NCBI GenBank assembly: GCA_020746105.1
Contig: CM036617.1
Location: 203,753,971 to 203,817,970 of the forward strand
Length of the DNA: 64,000 nt
Source of the DNA: Trogon surrucura
Taxonomy: Eukaryota; Chordata; Aves; Trogoniformes; Trogonidae
Reading direction: 5' to 3'
Shown here: positions 46,359-59,478 of the stretch, piece after piece
How positions within the stretch are numbered: the first letter of the stretch is position 1
How the letters are laid out: the number at the start of each line of letters is the position of its first letter
Notes under the pieces: generated by a model
Told to the model about the DNA's origin: nothing
Databases searched by the model: none
The model's input: the letters and a program-made list of their open reading frames with translations, nothing else
Program-made: the position numbers and the translations under genes

Positions 46359-47305
46359 CTTTCAGAAAATTAAACCTGATATACTGGTACATGACAAGAT
46401 TCAACCAAAAATCTTTCCATTTAATATAAATTTCTCATTTATACTTCATGATTAATCAACAGAGAAGGAAATGATCTTCAGATCCATTTTCATATCTCCA
46501 AAACCAGTTCCAATATATATGAGTCTGGTTTTCTCGGGAATTACTTAGTTTTCCAAGCACAAAATATCAAGCTTAATTTTCATGGAAGTTATTGTTGCTA
46601 CCACAAATTTTCTTTGATTTTATTGTTTTAAACTCTGGTTATGACAAGTCTTCTATTAATTAGAGAGAAAGCCTGCCTATGTTATGTTGCTGTTATACAT
46701 TATTTCCACTGAATATATGTTTTAGTAACATCCACTGGCAACATCAGTCATAGGTCTAGCATTTGACAAGGTTATAAAAATGCAAGTCAAATACATGCAT
46801 GTGTCAAATACAAATACATGTGTGAAACTTAGAAGTAAATGTTTTTATTTTATTGCATTATTCTAACTTTAAAATTTATAAAGAGACACATAAAAATCCA
46901 ATGACATCTACCAATCTATTTATGGCATTTATCCCAACAAGAACACTTCATGATATGCTACTGTTCCTCTCAATTTTTCTTGGGGTTTCTTTTGTTCTTT
47001 TTTTTTTTTTTAACTGCTTAGTATTGTGGAAGTTATCTGGAGGACTAAGATTAACTAAAAGAACTAGTGTATTTAAAAAAAAAAAAAACAAATTCTTGAC
47101 ATGAAAAAAAAATACTTACTGAGGAAAAAAACCACTTAAACATTTCAGTCCTGCTCATGTTAATATAGACAAATAATTTAGTAAACACAAGAATTCACTG
47201 AATCACTTTCAGAGGTGATAGTCAGCATATGCCACAGTCCAAATTTTACAAAATTATTAGGGTTTTTTTTCTGTTTCAAGGCAATGAAAATTATCCAAAA
47301 CTTAC

Positions 47306-47374
47306 CTGGAAACTACTGATGAATCTCACAGTCAGCAATTCTGTTATCTTCAAGCCTTTCTTCTGTTTCAAACA
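47306..47374 (-). CDS. host gene 1, internal exon
   Basis: 69 nt, 23 codons, phase 0 to 0, between acceptor AGCTACTCCTTTCAATAG and a perfect CCAG|GTAAGT donor. It reads CLKQKKGLKITELLTVRFIS and so on. It joins in frame to the exons at 55,358 and 46,358. Confidence 0.83.
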
Positions 47375-50300
47375 CTATTGAAAGGAGTAGCTATTTAACT
47401 GGAAACAGTTTTAAATTTAATGTCATAATAAGTTAAAGAATAATAAACACGTACACTGAACTCATTAAAAGTGACTTAACTTAGACCAATTTTTGCAATT
47501 ACTGGAATTTGTTTTTTTCTTCTTTTCTGATATTGTCTTCTACAATCTGTTTTTGCTGGTTTGACATTGAATCCTGTAACACTGAGCTGCCACTCGTTTT
47601 TATACCTGTTCTTTTGCTCCAGACATTTTCCTTATGAAGATGTTAATGGAGTTCAGGAAAACTGCCAAGAACTACTTCTAAGTTTCAAGGTCACCTTTCC
47701 CATGTGGAATAACTGGAATGGCTCAAAGCCCATGGGACGCTGCAAACAATTTTGCTAGTATTCTTGGCTGTTTACCAAAACAGAACATTTGTTTTCTATA
47801 TGCAGAACTTTCCCAATAACTAATTATTTTCAGCTAAGGCTTTTCTTCAGCTCCATAGAGAGAAATTAAAATATGAATTTGTTGGTTATTGAATATGTCT
47901 AAGGCCATAAAGATCACCTCTCAAAGTTTAGCTACCTTAAGCCAAGTACTTAGTGAACAATAGCAAAATTATTGAGATTTCCTTCTTGTCTGTTGATTAC
48001 TCAGCATACTGACCCTGCAAGCTGTGCACTTATCAGCAACCACATATGACTGCAGACTTCAAGACTTCAATAGATGAATAGATAGATGGGTGACAGAGAA
48101 ACATGAAACTACCTTTTTGAAGGCCTTGGACTGTAAACAGATCCAACATGCAGTATGAAATATGGTGTTTGTTTCAAGTCTTACTGAATCTGCTCCAAGG
48201 CATTCTTCTCACCCATGATATGGTCCGGGGTGTAGACCTGCATGAACAGCACCCTACCAACACACATCTGAGGTCACTTGTTTTCAAGCTCAACCATGGG
48301 CATGCAGGACACAAACTTGTAGTCTTTGCTTCTGATTTCTCAGAATGGCAATGATCTCACAACAGGTGCTCTAACAGAGATATTATTACCTAATCCTGTG
48401 AAATAGTCTATAAATGAGGAACACAGGGCTTCCTTTCTCTCTTTCTCACAGATACATACACAGACATGCACAACATCAGTATTTATTGATTTAAAGTTCT
48501 TAGAAGAATTTGAACTGAACATAAAATCTAAGACTGATCTTTCAAATTCCAGGAAAAAAAAAGATGAGATACAGAAGTACCTGATGATTTAGCACTAATA
48601 TCAAGGTGACTTTTTAAGCCTGGCAGAAGGATTTTCTATCTGCCTAATTTAAGCATCTAAACTTAAGTGAACTAGATTTTCTTGTGAATGCCTGAAAGTC
48701 TTCTAATGATACATCCATTAATATTTAAGGAATTGAGATAATTTACTTTGGAGGAGTGCTTTATAGACACCTACAATTTGAGTGTAAGGTGGTTGCCTAT
48801 GTTAGGTTGGATCATATCCCACTTTTTTTTTTCTTTTTTCCAAGGTGAGGTGAGTGGAAATGAGGAAACAATTCTGCAGCAAGATTTGAAACACATCCAT
48901 CTAAGCAGTTGGTTGTTTACACGAAAAATGTTTGAACAGAAGGATATCATAGAGAATCAATCTACTTCATCTTGTGGGAAAAGTCAAGAGATCCAACTGT
49001 TGACTTTCTGACAGGAAATTGCTGCTTTTTTTTCCTCAAGACTACGAACAAAAAGTGTTTGTGAATGAGGACATATCGTTAACACAGATATTTAGAGAGT
49101 GTGCTGAGAATAAAAAGCTTCTAGAGCTCTGCCTCTGATATCCTGTCATTCTGCCACCTGAGAATGACAGTCTGATAGTATACAGAAGAGGTAAGAATAT
49201 TTCACTTTGAAAACAACAGTAAACCTTGTATATCTGTTAATTAAACCAGTCTGCCAGTGTTCCTCTTAGGAATGCAATGAATCAATACTAAGCTAACGTG
49301 ACACGTTTCCACTGCTACTGTAATAGAATTGAAAGTAACACTTTTATTTATCAGGTGGCACCAATCTACACTTCCTTGTATGATGAGGGGGTTGACTGTC
49401 ACACTATCACCGTCTGGTCTAGGTATGACATACTGAATATTTTCAATCTGTTTCAGTGAAGTTATAAAACAGCACACAGACCACATGTTTCTCCTGGAAC
49501 ATTCAAGTACTGTTTGTGCCTTGGATTTGGCTAATAGTATTTTTGCTTTATATTGTTACAGAACCAGAGAGCAACAGTTGCTGGCAATAGATCTGTAACC
49601 GAAGATCCCTTTACTTTCAAAATCTTCAGCCATAATGCAAGGTTTCATACAAATTTCTGTTTCAGCTTTAGAGCAGGAGTTTTGTGTAATTTCTGACTTT
49701 TCTTTTTATTCTCTGCAAGAGCTGGTATAAAAAAGTACTACCTTTCCCTGACTAATGGCAAGAATATAACTTCAGGGACCTATATTAGATGCCTTTACTC
49801 CTTATTGTTAACCCTCAGAGAGCTATGAACCCAGGGAAATTCTAGTACAGCCTGTTTCTCAAAAACCTGCAAAGCACTGAATTAAGGAGCACATTACTGG
49901 AAAATATTAACACAGAATACAGCTTGTAAATGAAAAGCAACCTGTTGCAAACATTGTATAAAGAAGTATAGCTACATAGCAAGAGTTTAATAAGCCGAAC
50001 AGAATGACTGAAGATGGAAACTCCAAGATATAGAGAAATATTATATCAAGACCCTTGGTGTAGCAACCAGCTCTGAAATCTCTTCCCTCACCCAGAGATT
50101 TGGCTGCCAAGGTCAACACTGGAATGGGATAGCTGTGTAACTTTGGATCAGATTTTTGTGAAAATAAGTAAGGTTGTGGGAATAAGCTGTAAGAACTCTT
50201 GTGGAGTCCCAGCCCATCATCTCAGGAGCTGCGTTTAATCACAGGCCCGTGTTGTTGCCCTGAGCTCTACTGTTGTATACCCAATACCTTGCTGATTCTG

Positions 50301-53300
50301 ACCTTCCTTTGCTGAGGCTGGACTTCAAACCTCAACTTGATTTTTCTGGCAGTCACTAGGCTTTTGTTTGACTCTGATTATGATCCTTAAACCTGCTTTG
50401 TTTTACTATGTGGGTGCTGTGGGACTGTGCCTGTGTTTGGAGGGGTGACTATGCCTTGCTGTCCTGTTGTGCTTCCACCTGGTCTTCCTTTGAAGAGCAA
50501 TTTTTTCTTGCCACATGCTACGAGGTTGCCAGATTGCTATGGATAATGCTCGCATGGGTTTCACATGCTGAACTCTGCCTGCAGGAGCAAAGAATTTCCA
50601 TCAGCAGGTGGAAAAATGCCTCATGCATGTGAAACCAGTGTCACCAGAGCACTGTCACAGGGAAAAGCCTTTGTTTTAGTCTGCAAACCCTAATGTAGAA
50701 GAGCATTAATAGAGGTAGACAAGCAGTTGCACCTGATTTCATCACCTAATCTACAGGAAGACAGGATCCAACTTAAGTGTCATTTTTACCCTGAGGATAA
50801 TCTAATATCAAAAGGAAAAAAAAATATTGCTTCTGCAGTTTCTTACCTATAACTTTTACAGTGTTATGCTTTTAACCTCTCTTTTTTACCTAATCAGATT
50901 AAAACCTTTCAACCCTACAACGTAGCTTATAAAGTATTCAACTGACAATTTCAGCAAGGCATCCTAATATTTATTGAAAAGTCTAAGAAGGCCTACAAGT
51001 CAACCAGTCCTTTTGTCTGATGTTGAAGATGCAAGAGGAGACTGTTCTCTGTTTCTACAGCACCTGTCATCTCTTGAAGTTAATTACTGGGCTCCTGAAT
51101 GACACTTAAGCCAATATTGCATAACAAATGGAGAGAAACAGACTCCACCAAACTTTCACCAAACTTTCTAAATACCTGAGAGGTGGGAAGGGTGGTGATA
51201 TTAACCTGCCTCTGTGCAAAAACATTTTAATGATCAGTTTTCCGAGTCTGTAGGATGAAACAAAATTAAAAATTGTCTGGCCATGAATTTAACATTTCAT
51301 TGTAATGCCTCTTACAGAGCATAAATACATAAATAAACAAATAACAAGTATGTCTAGCTTGCTGCTATAGTTCTACAGTTAAAAAATATTTTTCTTTAAT
51401 GTCTTGCCTGATATCTATATCTATTGCAGAGCATAAATCTGAAGCATCATGTTTTTAAATGAGTCAGCATGTCTGGTGTTCTCTGAAACAATCACCCTTC
51501 ACTTTGAACAGCTCAGCTCAGTCAGTGGGTCTTAAGTTGCTGCCTTCAAAGGAATGCAGATGGTGTCTTTTCCTTGAAATGAAGTGATTTAGAAATTCAT
51601 GTAAGTAATTCTTCTTCAAGCCAGAAATCTTTAGAAAAATAACACCCTTAAAAAGTAAAACTAATCCTCTTAAGAGATTTTACGTTTTACGTACTTCAAA
51701 CATCATTTGCTTTCTATTGTTAACGGAAATGTCAGCACACTTTGGTTATTCTTACATGTAAGACAAATACTCCATAATTATCATAGATTGTTGTGCACAT
51801 GTGGAAAAGGATATCACTGCTTTGCACAAAAATAAAATGTGACTTTTACTTAAGGTGGATTTATAAAAATAAGATAAATGCTGACAGTACAAGGGACCAA
51901 AAAAACACTTCAGTTCCCAACATATCTTTGCAGAATGAACTCATATAGGGACATCTTGGAAGTTCTTAGACAACTAATTGCAGCCAGTGTTTTGCATGTG
52001 ATACTGAAGGAAGAACAAGAAAATAATTCCTACAAGAATTAAATCTTACAATGAAATACGAAAATACCAATGTGAAAATATTGTGGCAATTTCAATTTAC
52101 AAAAAGAGACAGAGAAGTCAAAATTAAAGATGAAACTTAACTGAATTGGTACTGGTGGTGGCAACCTTATAGAATGACTATTATATAATGACTTAATGAC
52201 TTAATATAATGGACAGTGAAATTAAACTTTGGGATACAGCACAGATATCCAATGACTTATTCTGACGTTTCAAGTGAGCATGTGGTGTGTAAAATATTAG
52301 CTTACAGATTTAAATCCCTGATTTGAAATAATGTGATTTACTACCCCTGAGTCTAATAGAATGACTTTTACTTTTTCCTCATGATAAAAGTCTAAATTTA
52401 AATTATGGCAATAAAGAAGTTAGATGTCTCGGAGTGGTAACATCTTCTAGATGAACACTTCATGAGGATTTGCAAAAATTTTTAGGATGTCAGTTGGCCT
52501 CATAAAGGCTACTAAACACAGTATTTTTTCTCAAAGAGTATTTAGTGGCATTTAATGAGAACTCTTTCTATGGGTCCTGTCTAGAATCTCAATTTGTGTT
52601 AAGTAAGTCACCAAAATACAGTAAAATCTTGATAAAGAGTAAGATTAGAGTGTAATGAGTTCTCCATGTTCAATTTTTGGCTATCTATTCATAAAAATTA
52701 ATGTAATTATTTCCATGGGAAATATGAATGGTTTACATTAAAACATGTGTCTTTTAAAAAAAGGACGTATCTTTACACCAAGTTAATGTTTCAAAGTAGA
52801 AAATTTGGATAAGGTACCTGAAGAATCACTAAAAGAGAGGCAAGAAAGGAGCACACAAAGTATAAAGTTCTGGGTGTATGATGCAATTGTTGAATTATTT
52901 CCTAATTTAGGCAATAACTATAATGCACTATGGAATCTTAATTTAGAGAAAAATCAGGTTTCAGTAATTATTCAACTCAAAAAGTTCTATATTACTTCCG
53001 AAAGTCTATTTCAAGTGCGTGAAATGTGGTTATGAATAAGCCTAGTAGCACATCCACCATAACATTTTCTGCAAAACTAGAATACATCTTACCAGGGCTT
53101 TCTATAAGACAACACATATTTAGACTATATTTTACATGTAATATGTAAATATTGCATATATTTGTGTCAGTATTTATATATATACTTATAGGTCAATACA
53201 TATATTGTTGTTTATATGATGACTGTAAGTTTGTAATATTTAACCAGAATCTCAGGTGGAGGTAAACATCTAATTTCCACCACAGAAATAAAAAAAAATA

Positions 53301-53364
53301 ATAATAATTAAAAAAAGCATTTTGTAAAGTTTCTATAAAGGATTTTCTCTAAAGATTCCTCACA
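47375..53364. other. large intron of host gene 1 without recognised repeats
   Basis: Between the exons at 47,374 and 55,358. I see no confident gene or named repeat before the CR1 at 53.4 kb. A GC-richer block at about 50,170-50,640 may be an unrecognised LTR or other old element. Confidence 0.4.
49206..49490 (-). other. open frame without clear splice partners
   Basis: An 81-codon minus-strand frame (49,241-49,486) opens after a TTCCAG acceptor-like site and reads coding-like, with IENIQYVIPRPDGDSV. I find no good donor in phase, so I do not add it to host gene 1. Confidence 0.25.
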
Positions 53365-53532
53365 GGTAAACTGAAGAAGTGTGGTCTGGATGACCAAGTA
53401 GTGAGGTGGGTCACTAACTGCTTGAAGGGAAGAAGTCAGAGAGTTGTAGTCAATGGGGCAGAGCCTAGTTGGAGGCCTGTGTCTAGTGGGGTCCCTCAGG
53501 GATCAGTGCTGGGGCAGGTGCTTTTCAATATA

Positions 53533-53712
53533 GAATCGTAGAACGGCCTAGGCTGGAAGGAACCTTAGAGATCATTTATAACCCAACCTCCGTGTCACGG
53601 GCAGGGACGTCTCTCAAATAGAAAAAGGAATACATGGGGACCTAACAGGGATTGAACCTGTAACCCTGATGTTATCACAACCATGTCCTAACCAAGTGAG
53701 GTAACCGGCCCC
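53533..53712 (-). mobile_element. tRNA-Ile-derived SINE with CR1-type tail
   Basis: On the minus strand, 53,712-53,637 folds by eye into a tRNA-Ile-like head. It has GGCCGGTTACCTCACTTGG (A box), GAT in the anticodon position and GGTTCAATCCC (B box). A linker follows, then a CR1-like 3' end (GGAGGTTGGGTTATAAATGATCTCTAAGG... to GAATC/TTCTACGATTC). Flanks carry a 6-bp duplication AATATA (53,527-53,532 and 53,713-53,718) precisely inside the CR1 reading frame. This layout matches TguSINE1-type SINEs of passerine birds, which CR1 enzymes mobilise. Confidence 0.85.
53637..53712 (-). pseudogene. tRNA-Ile-like head of the SINE
   Basis: A tRNA-derived RNA polymerase III promoter module. The acceptor-stem ends (GGGGCC and GGTCCCC), D-arm, TGTGATAA anticodon loop and T-arm are visible but mutated. 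It is a SINE promoter, not a working tRNA. Confidence 0.75.
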
Positions 53713-54714
53713 AATATACTCATCAATGACCTGGATGTGGGATTAGAGAGAACTGTCAGCAAGTTTGCTGACAACACACAATTGGGAGTACTGGTTGACA
53801 CAGCAGAAGGCTGTGCTACCATTCAGAGAGACCTGGACAGGTTGGAGGGCTGGGTGGGGAGAAATCTCATGAAGTTCAACAAGGGCAAGTGTAGAGTTTT
53901 GCACTTGGGAAAGAATAACCCCATGTGCCAGTATAGGTTGGGGTCTGACCTACTGGAGAGCAGCGCAGGGGAAAGGGACCTGGGGGTTCTACTGGACAGC
54001 AGGATGACCATGAGCCAGCAATGTGCCCTCGTGGCCAAGAAGGCCAATGGCATCCTGGGGTGTATTAGAAGGGGAGTGGTTAGTAGGTCAAGAGAGGTCC
54101 TCCTGCCCCTCTACTCTGCCCTGGTGAGGCCACATCTGGAATATTGTGTCCAGTTCTGGGTCCCGCAGTTCAAGAAGGACAGGGAGCTGCTTGAGAGAGT
54201 CCAGCGTAGAGCCACAAAGATGATTAAGGGAGTAGAACATCTCCCTTGTGAGGAAAGGCTGAAGGAGCTGGGTCTCTTTAGCTTGGAGAAGAGGAGGTTT
54301 AATAAAATAAACATTATTTTAATGTTTATAAATATGTCAAGGGGGAGTGTCAGGAGGACGGAGCCAGGCTCTTTTCAGTGATGTCCGATGACAGGACAAG
54401 GGGCAATGAATACAAGCTGGAACATAGGAGGTTCCATAAAAATATTAGAAAAAACTTTTATCACTGTGAGGGAGACAGAGCACTGGAACAGGTTGCCCAG
54501 GGAGGTTGTGGAGTCTCCTTCTCTGGAGACATTCAAAACCCGCCTGGACGCGTTCCTGTGCGCTCTACTGTAGGTGAACCTGCTCTGGCAGGGGGGCTGG
54601 ACTAGATAATCTTTTGAGGTCCCTTCCAACCTCTGACATTCTGTGATTTTGTGATATTTGATATTTTAGATAATGTAGTATTATATTTAACATCAGGTTA
54701 GATAATTAATAATA

Positions 54715-55002
54715 TTATATTGCCAATACAAAAATGATACATGGAAAAATCTTATGAGTCCTAAGTTCAAATTTCAGAATTTTAGGAGTAGAATTTTCAG
54801 AGATTATTTTGTGAATTAATTTATCTTTCATAGAAGCTGGAAAAACATTTCTTTTTTTAAATTTCTTTTTCCATGTCTTAACTTCGTGTTTCCTAGTATC
54901 TGCAAAATTACTGACCAGTCCTGTAAAAACTGACATTAATTGTTGTGAGTGGTCTTTGTCCAGCAAAGCTGGTTCAAGGAAAATATCTTGGCTTTTCTTC
55001 AT
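54715..55002 (-). other. unassigned Lys-rich open frame
   Basis: 95 codons with a methionine start. The frame is rich in Lys (KTWKKKFKKRNVF) and has no recognisable domain, acceptor or donor in phase. It could be a pseudogene scrap or chance in AT-rich DNA. Confidence 0.25.
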
Positions 55003-55357
55003 TTCTCTCAGAGTTCAGAACATTAATCTTCTAACATTTCCTGACTCAAAAGTCTTGTCTTAAAGAAACTGGGCTTCCTCTTCAATCGCTGTTTGTTTAG
55101 AAGAAATACCCAAACACTAAAGGAAGTGCTGTAAAAAAAAATGGCAATATCTAATAGTTATATATCCAAGTTTAAGCAGATATTCAAGACTCAATATCCA
55201 AGTCTGATACAATTAACTCCAAAATTAAATTCTGACAGAGTTGATGAATAACTTCAGATATTTTCTCCTTTTAATTATAAAGGATTGAATGAAAATAAGA
55301 AATTTTTGTTCTAACTTCTAAATGTTTAAAGAAAAGAGAGATGAATCATATCCATAC

Positions 55358-55447
55358 CTTGTTTAAAGGTGCAATGAACACTGTAGAAGCAAATGCCAGT
55401 TTAGAAGTGAAAATCTGTAGAGTAGCAAATCGTTGTTCATTATAACT
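55358..55447 (-). CDS. host gene 1, internal exon
   Basis: 90 nt, 30 codons, phase 0 to 0. Acceptor TGACTTTAGTTCCTAG and donor AACAAG|GTATGG. It reads SYNEQRFATLQIFTSKLAFA, then STVFIAPLNK. It fits both neighbours without a frame break. Confidence 0.85.
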
Positions 55448-56764
55448 CTAGGAACTAAAGTCATATACAAGAAGCACAAGCATCGTCAGCTAACAGAGTT
55501 CATAAGGAAAGGAGGCTGGCATGACTAACACCTCATAACGGCCTTCTGTTTTTCCTCTGTGTGAACAGAGTTTTGAAAGACAGTGATCAATCTCATAAAA
55601 CCTTTTTTTTATGGAGTGCGATGCTTTGTTCACATACTATTGTATATCATCGTCTCCAAAGTACTATTTCCAGTACTGAAATGGAAATAGAATAGGTATC
55701 ATTCTAAACTTATACCTATATTATTTAGGTAAGTGGCTGGCAATAACTTAGTAGCTCCTTTGAGGAGCTTAAAACCTATTTCCCTCTGGGCTTTCTGTAG
55801 TTATTTTCACATGATTATTGTTACAAAAATTTTGGATTTCTTTTTCTACACAAATTACCTTAAAATCTACAAAGAAATGTGCTCTTCTGAAGACCTGCAA
55901 TATAAACCCCTCTGTTATTCCCCTATATGCTCAATGACACCTCTCTTTTTCCCAGGGATTCAGCAAACAGAATCAAGAAGAGATGAGTCATGCTGAAATC
56001 CTGACTATAACTACAGAGGGCTCTGCTCAAAGAAATCATGTCCAGATCTGTTGGAATCAAAATGACTTAATTGCTATGCTGTGACTCAGGGCTTTCAGTC
56101 AGCCTACTTGAGAGCTGGCTAATTGCAGAGGAATGATATCAGGGATGGTATCAGGGATGATATCATTCTTCTAAAAGCTCTAGAGATAAGGTCCTTTCAA
56201 AAGCAGGGACATTAGCATCTATTTTTTTCATTCTGTGTGTGGATATAGTTCTGTCCAAAGACTGACTTCATACATGTGCTATACCAGCACTCTTGTAAAC
56301 TCATAAAAATGACACATCCAAATAACTGACTGTAAATGAGATGACACCATTTTAGCTCTAATTTAATCCCTTGGAGAATCTTTTGCTTCTCTTTTTTGTA
56401 TATTATTCTTGCTGTTTGGTTAAATATTGCTGTAGTAATTTTGTTATGTTCATCTTGTTTACTTCCTTTATTTTTTTTTTTGAAGGAACGTTTCCTAACT
56501 CAAGTACTGAAGGTTGCAGAAAGAATTTATTTCTTTGTATGTGTCCACCTTTGCAGACATCAATATTAGCAGAGGTATTTCATATTTTTCTTTCCTAATG
56601 AGTTAAAAACATCTTACTCTCTATTCTGAGCAGTTAACTATATGATAAAGGGCAAATGTTTTGCTTCCATATCTTATTTCAACAGAATCTTTCTTCCTTT
56701 TTGAAAAAGTTTTTAGAAGAGTAAGAATAAGATAACATTTATCCCCATTCGGTCCCCATGTGTT

Positions 56765-56866
56765 GACTGATCTAGTTGAGAGCCATCTCTGCCCATTACA
56801 GGGAGGCTGGATTAAATGATCTCTAAGGTCCCTTCCAGCCTAGACCATTCTATGATTCTATGATTT
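56765..56866 (+). repeat. CR1 LINE or SINE 3' terminus (about 100 bp)
   Basis: Plus strand ACTGATCTAGTTGAGAGCC... to CCATTCTATGATTCTATGATTTTC. It is the same CR1-type tail as at 33.1 kb; too short to tell LINE from SINE. Confidence 0.85.
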
Positions 56867-57534
56867 TCAAGGCATCAATTCTAGCAGCACTGCAGTAAAA
56901 TGTTAATTCTGACTCACAAGAAGTCGGTTCTTTGAGAATGAAAACTAAAACCTAAATGTGTATTGTTGTCCCGTGGACTTGAAAATATTTGTGGTTTTAA
57001 CTTCCACAAAAAAAAAGTTGTCAAAATATTAATCTCAGATTTTAATACAAAGGAATGCAGTAAAATTAATAACAAATGAGATATGAAATATGTCGTATTA
57101 GTATGCAAGTATTATCAGAAGTACTGAGTAGAATACTTTCAGAACACAGTGACTTATTGGTATAATACGACTTTCATTATCTTCTTTTGTATCGACTCTC
57201 AACTTTATATTCACTAACAATTCCTTTACTGTTAGCATACTAAATAACGTTTATTTTTATAGTAACACATAACGAATAGATGGATCCCAGAGTACCAACC
57301 ACCTACAGAGACAAAGCAATTAAATGATACGTTGTAGTTTCTAGAAAAAAAACTTTCTGAGAAGGCAGCAAGATGTTTTTAATTTTTATCACAGTGAAGT
57401 GCCATGCAAAGCTGTGCTGGTACATAAGCACATCTTTATGATTAAGAGTATTATGCCTGCATAAAGCCATAGAAAGAAAAGACATAAAATAAGCAGTTTA
57501 TTATTAATACACTGAGAGAAGGATGCTTTCCTAC

Positions 57535-57619
57535 TTGTGTCTTCAGTTCCATAGTGGTCAGATGGGTAATTTCACCAACGAAGTGTTGAAGGTAATTCTC
57601 TTTGTCTTCTTCCTTTTTA
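57535..57619 (-). CDS. host gene 1, internal exon
   Basis: 85 nt entering after two bases and leaving in phase 0 at CAA|GTAGGA. It reads KKEEDKENYLQHFVGEITHL, then TTMELKTQ. The acceptor ACATTTTTAATTGAAG is modest; an in-phase alternative exists seven bases downstream. Confidence 0.75.
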
Positions 57620-59149
57620 CTTCAATTAAAAATGTTATCTTTATTGGGTTCTTTCAATTTTCTCTGTCAGGCCAATTGACCTCATTACATACTTGCTGAA
57701 TCAGGTTACTGAGTAAATGACATCATACAGGACAAAAGTTAACAATTGCAATATCCCATCAAAGAGCTGATATTTGCATTTAAAGTCATTTGAAACACAA
57801 ATCTGAATTATTAACTCTAAGTCAGCAGTGTTAAATCCACTATGAATTCCCACTTTAATTACCTGGATAAATGCATTTGGGTCTTTTCAAGATATGAACA
57901 TTCATTTAGAAACGAAAGGGATTTTTTCTTAGTCCTTAGGCAATCCAGTTTTTTGAAGTCTGTAACCTTAAAATCTAGAGTGACAAATAATTGTAACAAT
58001 ATGTTATCAATACTCCAGAAAATACTGGAAACTAGAAAAGATGTATCTACCCGTTCATCCGATAACAGAGTTAAATTCAGTCTTAAAGCCTATCCAAATC
58101 TTGTTTCATCTCTTTTTGACTGCAAATTTATGGTGATTATTCAGACTTATCTTATTTTACAGTGTACAAAGGAAAAACGGTAGCAAATAGAAAAGCATTC
58201 AATGAACAAAACCAGTCCTATCTTGCTACTTTTGGGGGTAAAAGCCTGTTCAAACACTGCTCAGTGTGTACTATTCAGTTAAGCTGTTACTGTTGCTATA
58301 GTGCAACTCACAACATACATAGCTCAGCCGGTAATTAAAATCCCTGAGTACCTGTGAAAACACAGTTTTGTTTTCCATTATTCTAAAAATATTTTTATAT
58401 ATAACTTCTTGACATAAAATATTACACCAGCAGGGCTTCAGAATGTGAATTTAAATTAATATCTTTTGGAGATGTGAACCCTTTGCTTAGAAACAAGTTG
58501 TACCAAATCAAATATTGCCATCTTACTGTGAGTCAATTATCTTACAAGTTAGTAAAGGACGTGGCGTATGTACGTTACGATGATTTTTGCTTTTGCAGTG
58601 CAGCTTCTCCTTCCTCCATATGTGAAGTATGTGAAATACATAAAATACGTGAATACAGACTATGGTCTGTATCTATTAGTTAGAATTAGTAACAACTTGC
58701 ACACAATGTAAAAATGCATAAATAACATTTTTGATTGTCACATGATTGGGATATCTCAGCCTCTTACATCATGCAATGTCCTGACAGGAACAGGAGTATT
58801 ATACCCGTAGCAGTAAATGGTTTATTGATGCATACTCGTGGTTCACTCCAGTCACTGACATAGGAATGAATGGGTTCATGTGTGCAAGACTTAGTCTTTC
58901 ATTATATTTAAGAGGTTTCAATGAAGTCTAACAAATAACATTTCACACTGTTCCTTGAATAGTAAATAAGGAGTGCTTCTGTGTAGAAAGCACTTTTTTT
59001 TTCATCAATAAAATGTTGTCCATTCATAGAAGCCAGTAACTGAATTCTCCATATTCGACAATATACTACAAGTGTTCCAGTATTTAAACAAAGCTGAAGA
59101 AAACATATCTCAGCTACTGCCTTTTTATTCTTAAGAGGTTTTTACCTAC

Positions 59150-59277
59150 TGTTCTGCAAAGATTAGAAGGAAAATTGTAAGATATACATATCCCATCCCA
59201 CCATCAGATATTATTTCATTTTCATGTAACCACAAATGAACAGTAGTCCATATGACAAACTTTCTCACAGCTAAAAC
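59150..59277 (-). CDS. host gene 1, internal exon
   Basis: 128 nt after a strong acceptor (TTCTTGCTGCTGGGAATCCTCCTGTCAG), ending at a CA|GTAGGT donor with two bases left over. It reads VLAVRKFVIWTTVHLWLHEN, then a hydrophobic YVYLTIFLLIFAE end that may be a buried helix. Phase matches the exon at 57,619. Confidence 0.78.
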
Positions 59278-59385
59278 CTGACAGGAGGATTCCCAGCAGC
59301 AAGAATTGCTTAACTTCTTTTTACAGTTTTCTTCATACATATATTTGGATTTGTTTGTGTTTCTTCCCCATCAAGTCTGCCTTAC

Positions 59386-59478
59386 TGTTTTTTGTCAGCT
59401 GGTGAGTTCTTTAATACAAGCCTTTTCTTTTGCAGTGTTACAAAATTGCCCTGTCAAATTATCAAGTCTTGTAAAGAT
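59386..59478 (-). CDS. host gene 1, candidate exon carrying an in-frame TGA
   Basis: A strong acceptor (TTTTTGATGTGTTACAG) and a GTAAGG donor bound exactly 93 nt, phase 0 to 0, fitting the gap between the neighbouring exons. The frame reads IFTRLDNLTGQFCNTAKEKA, then CIKELTS, and meets TGA at 59,395-59,397 just before the donor. The exon may be skipped (its removal keeps frame), the stop may be real and disabling, or it may be an alternative C-terminus. Confidence 0.5.

Larger units (their letters stand above)
53365..54660 (+). repeat. CR1 LINE 3' part, interrupted by a SINE
   Basis: Plus-strand CR1 split at 53,533-53,712 by a SINE. The left piece carries the RT motif region ([10 protein letters not shown] near 53,490-53,520). 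The right piece resumes with LINDLDVG and FADNTQLG and stays open over 53,737-54,300. An odd AT-rich replacement (54,298-54,330) and a frameshift follow, then the tail CATTCTGTGATTTTGTGAT at 54,638-54,656. Confidence 0.93.

Noticed and set aside
47530..47680. Possible exon reading NVWSKRTGIKTSGS on the minus strand
   Set aside because: The acceptor is weak, and its exit phase would break the in-frame join between the exons at 55,358 and 47,374, which fit each other without it.
48148..48354. 68-codon plus-strand frame in a slightly GC-richer region
   Set aside because: No recognisable domain and no matched splice sites.
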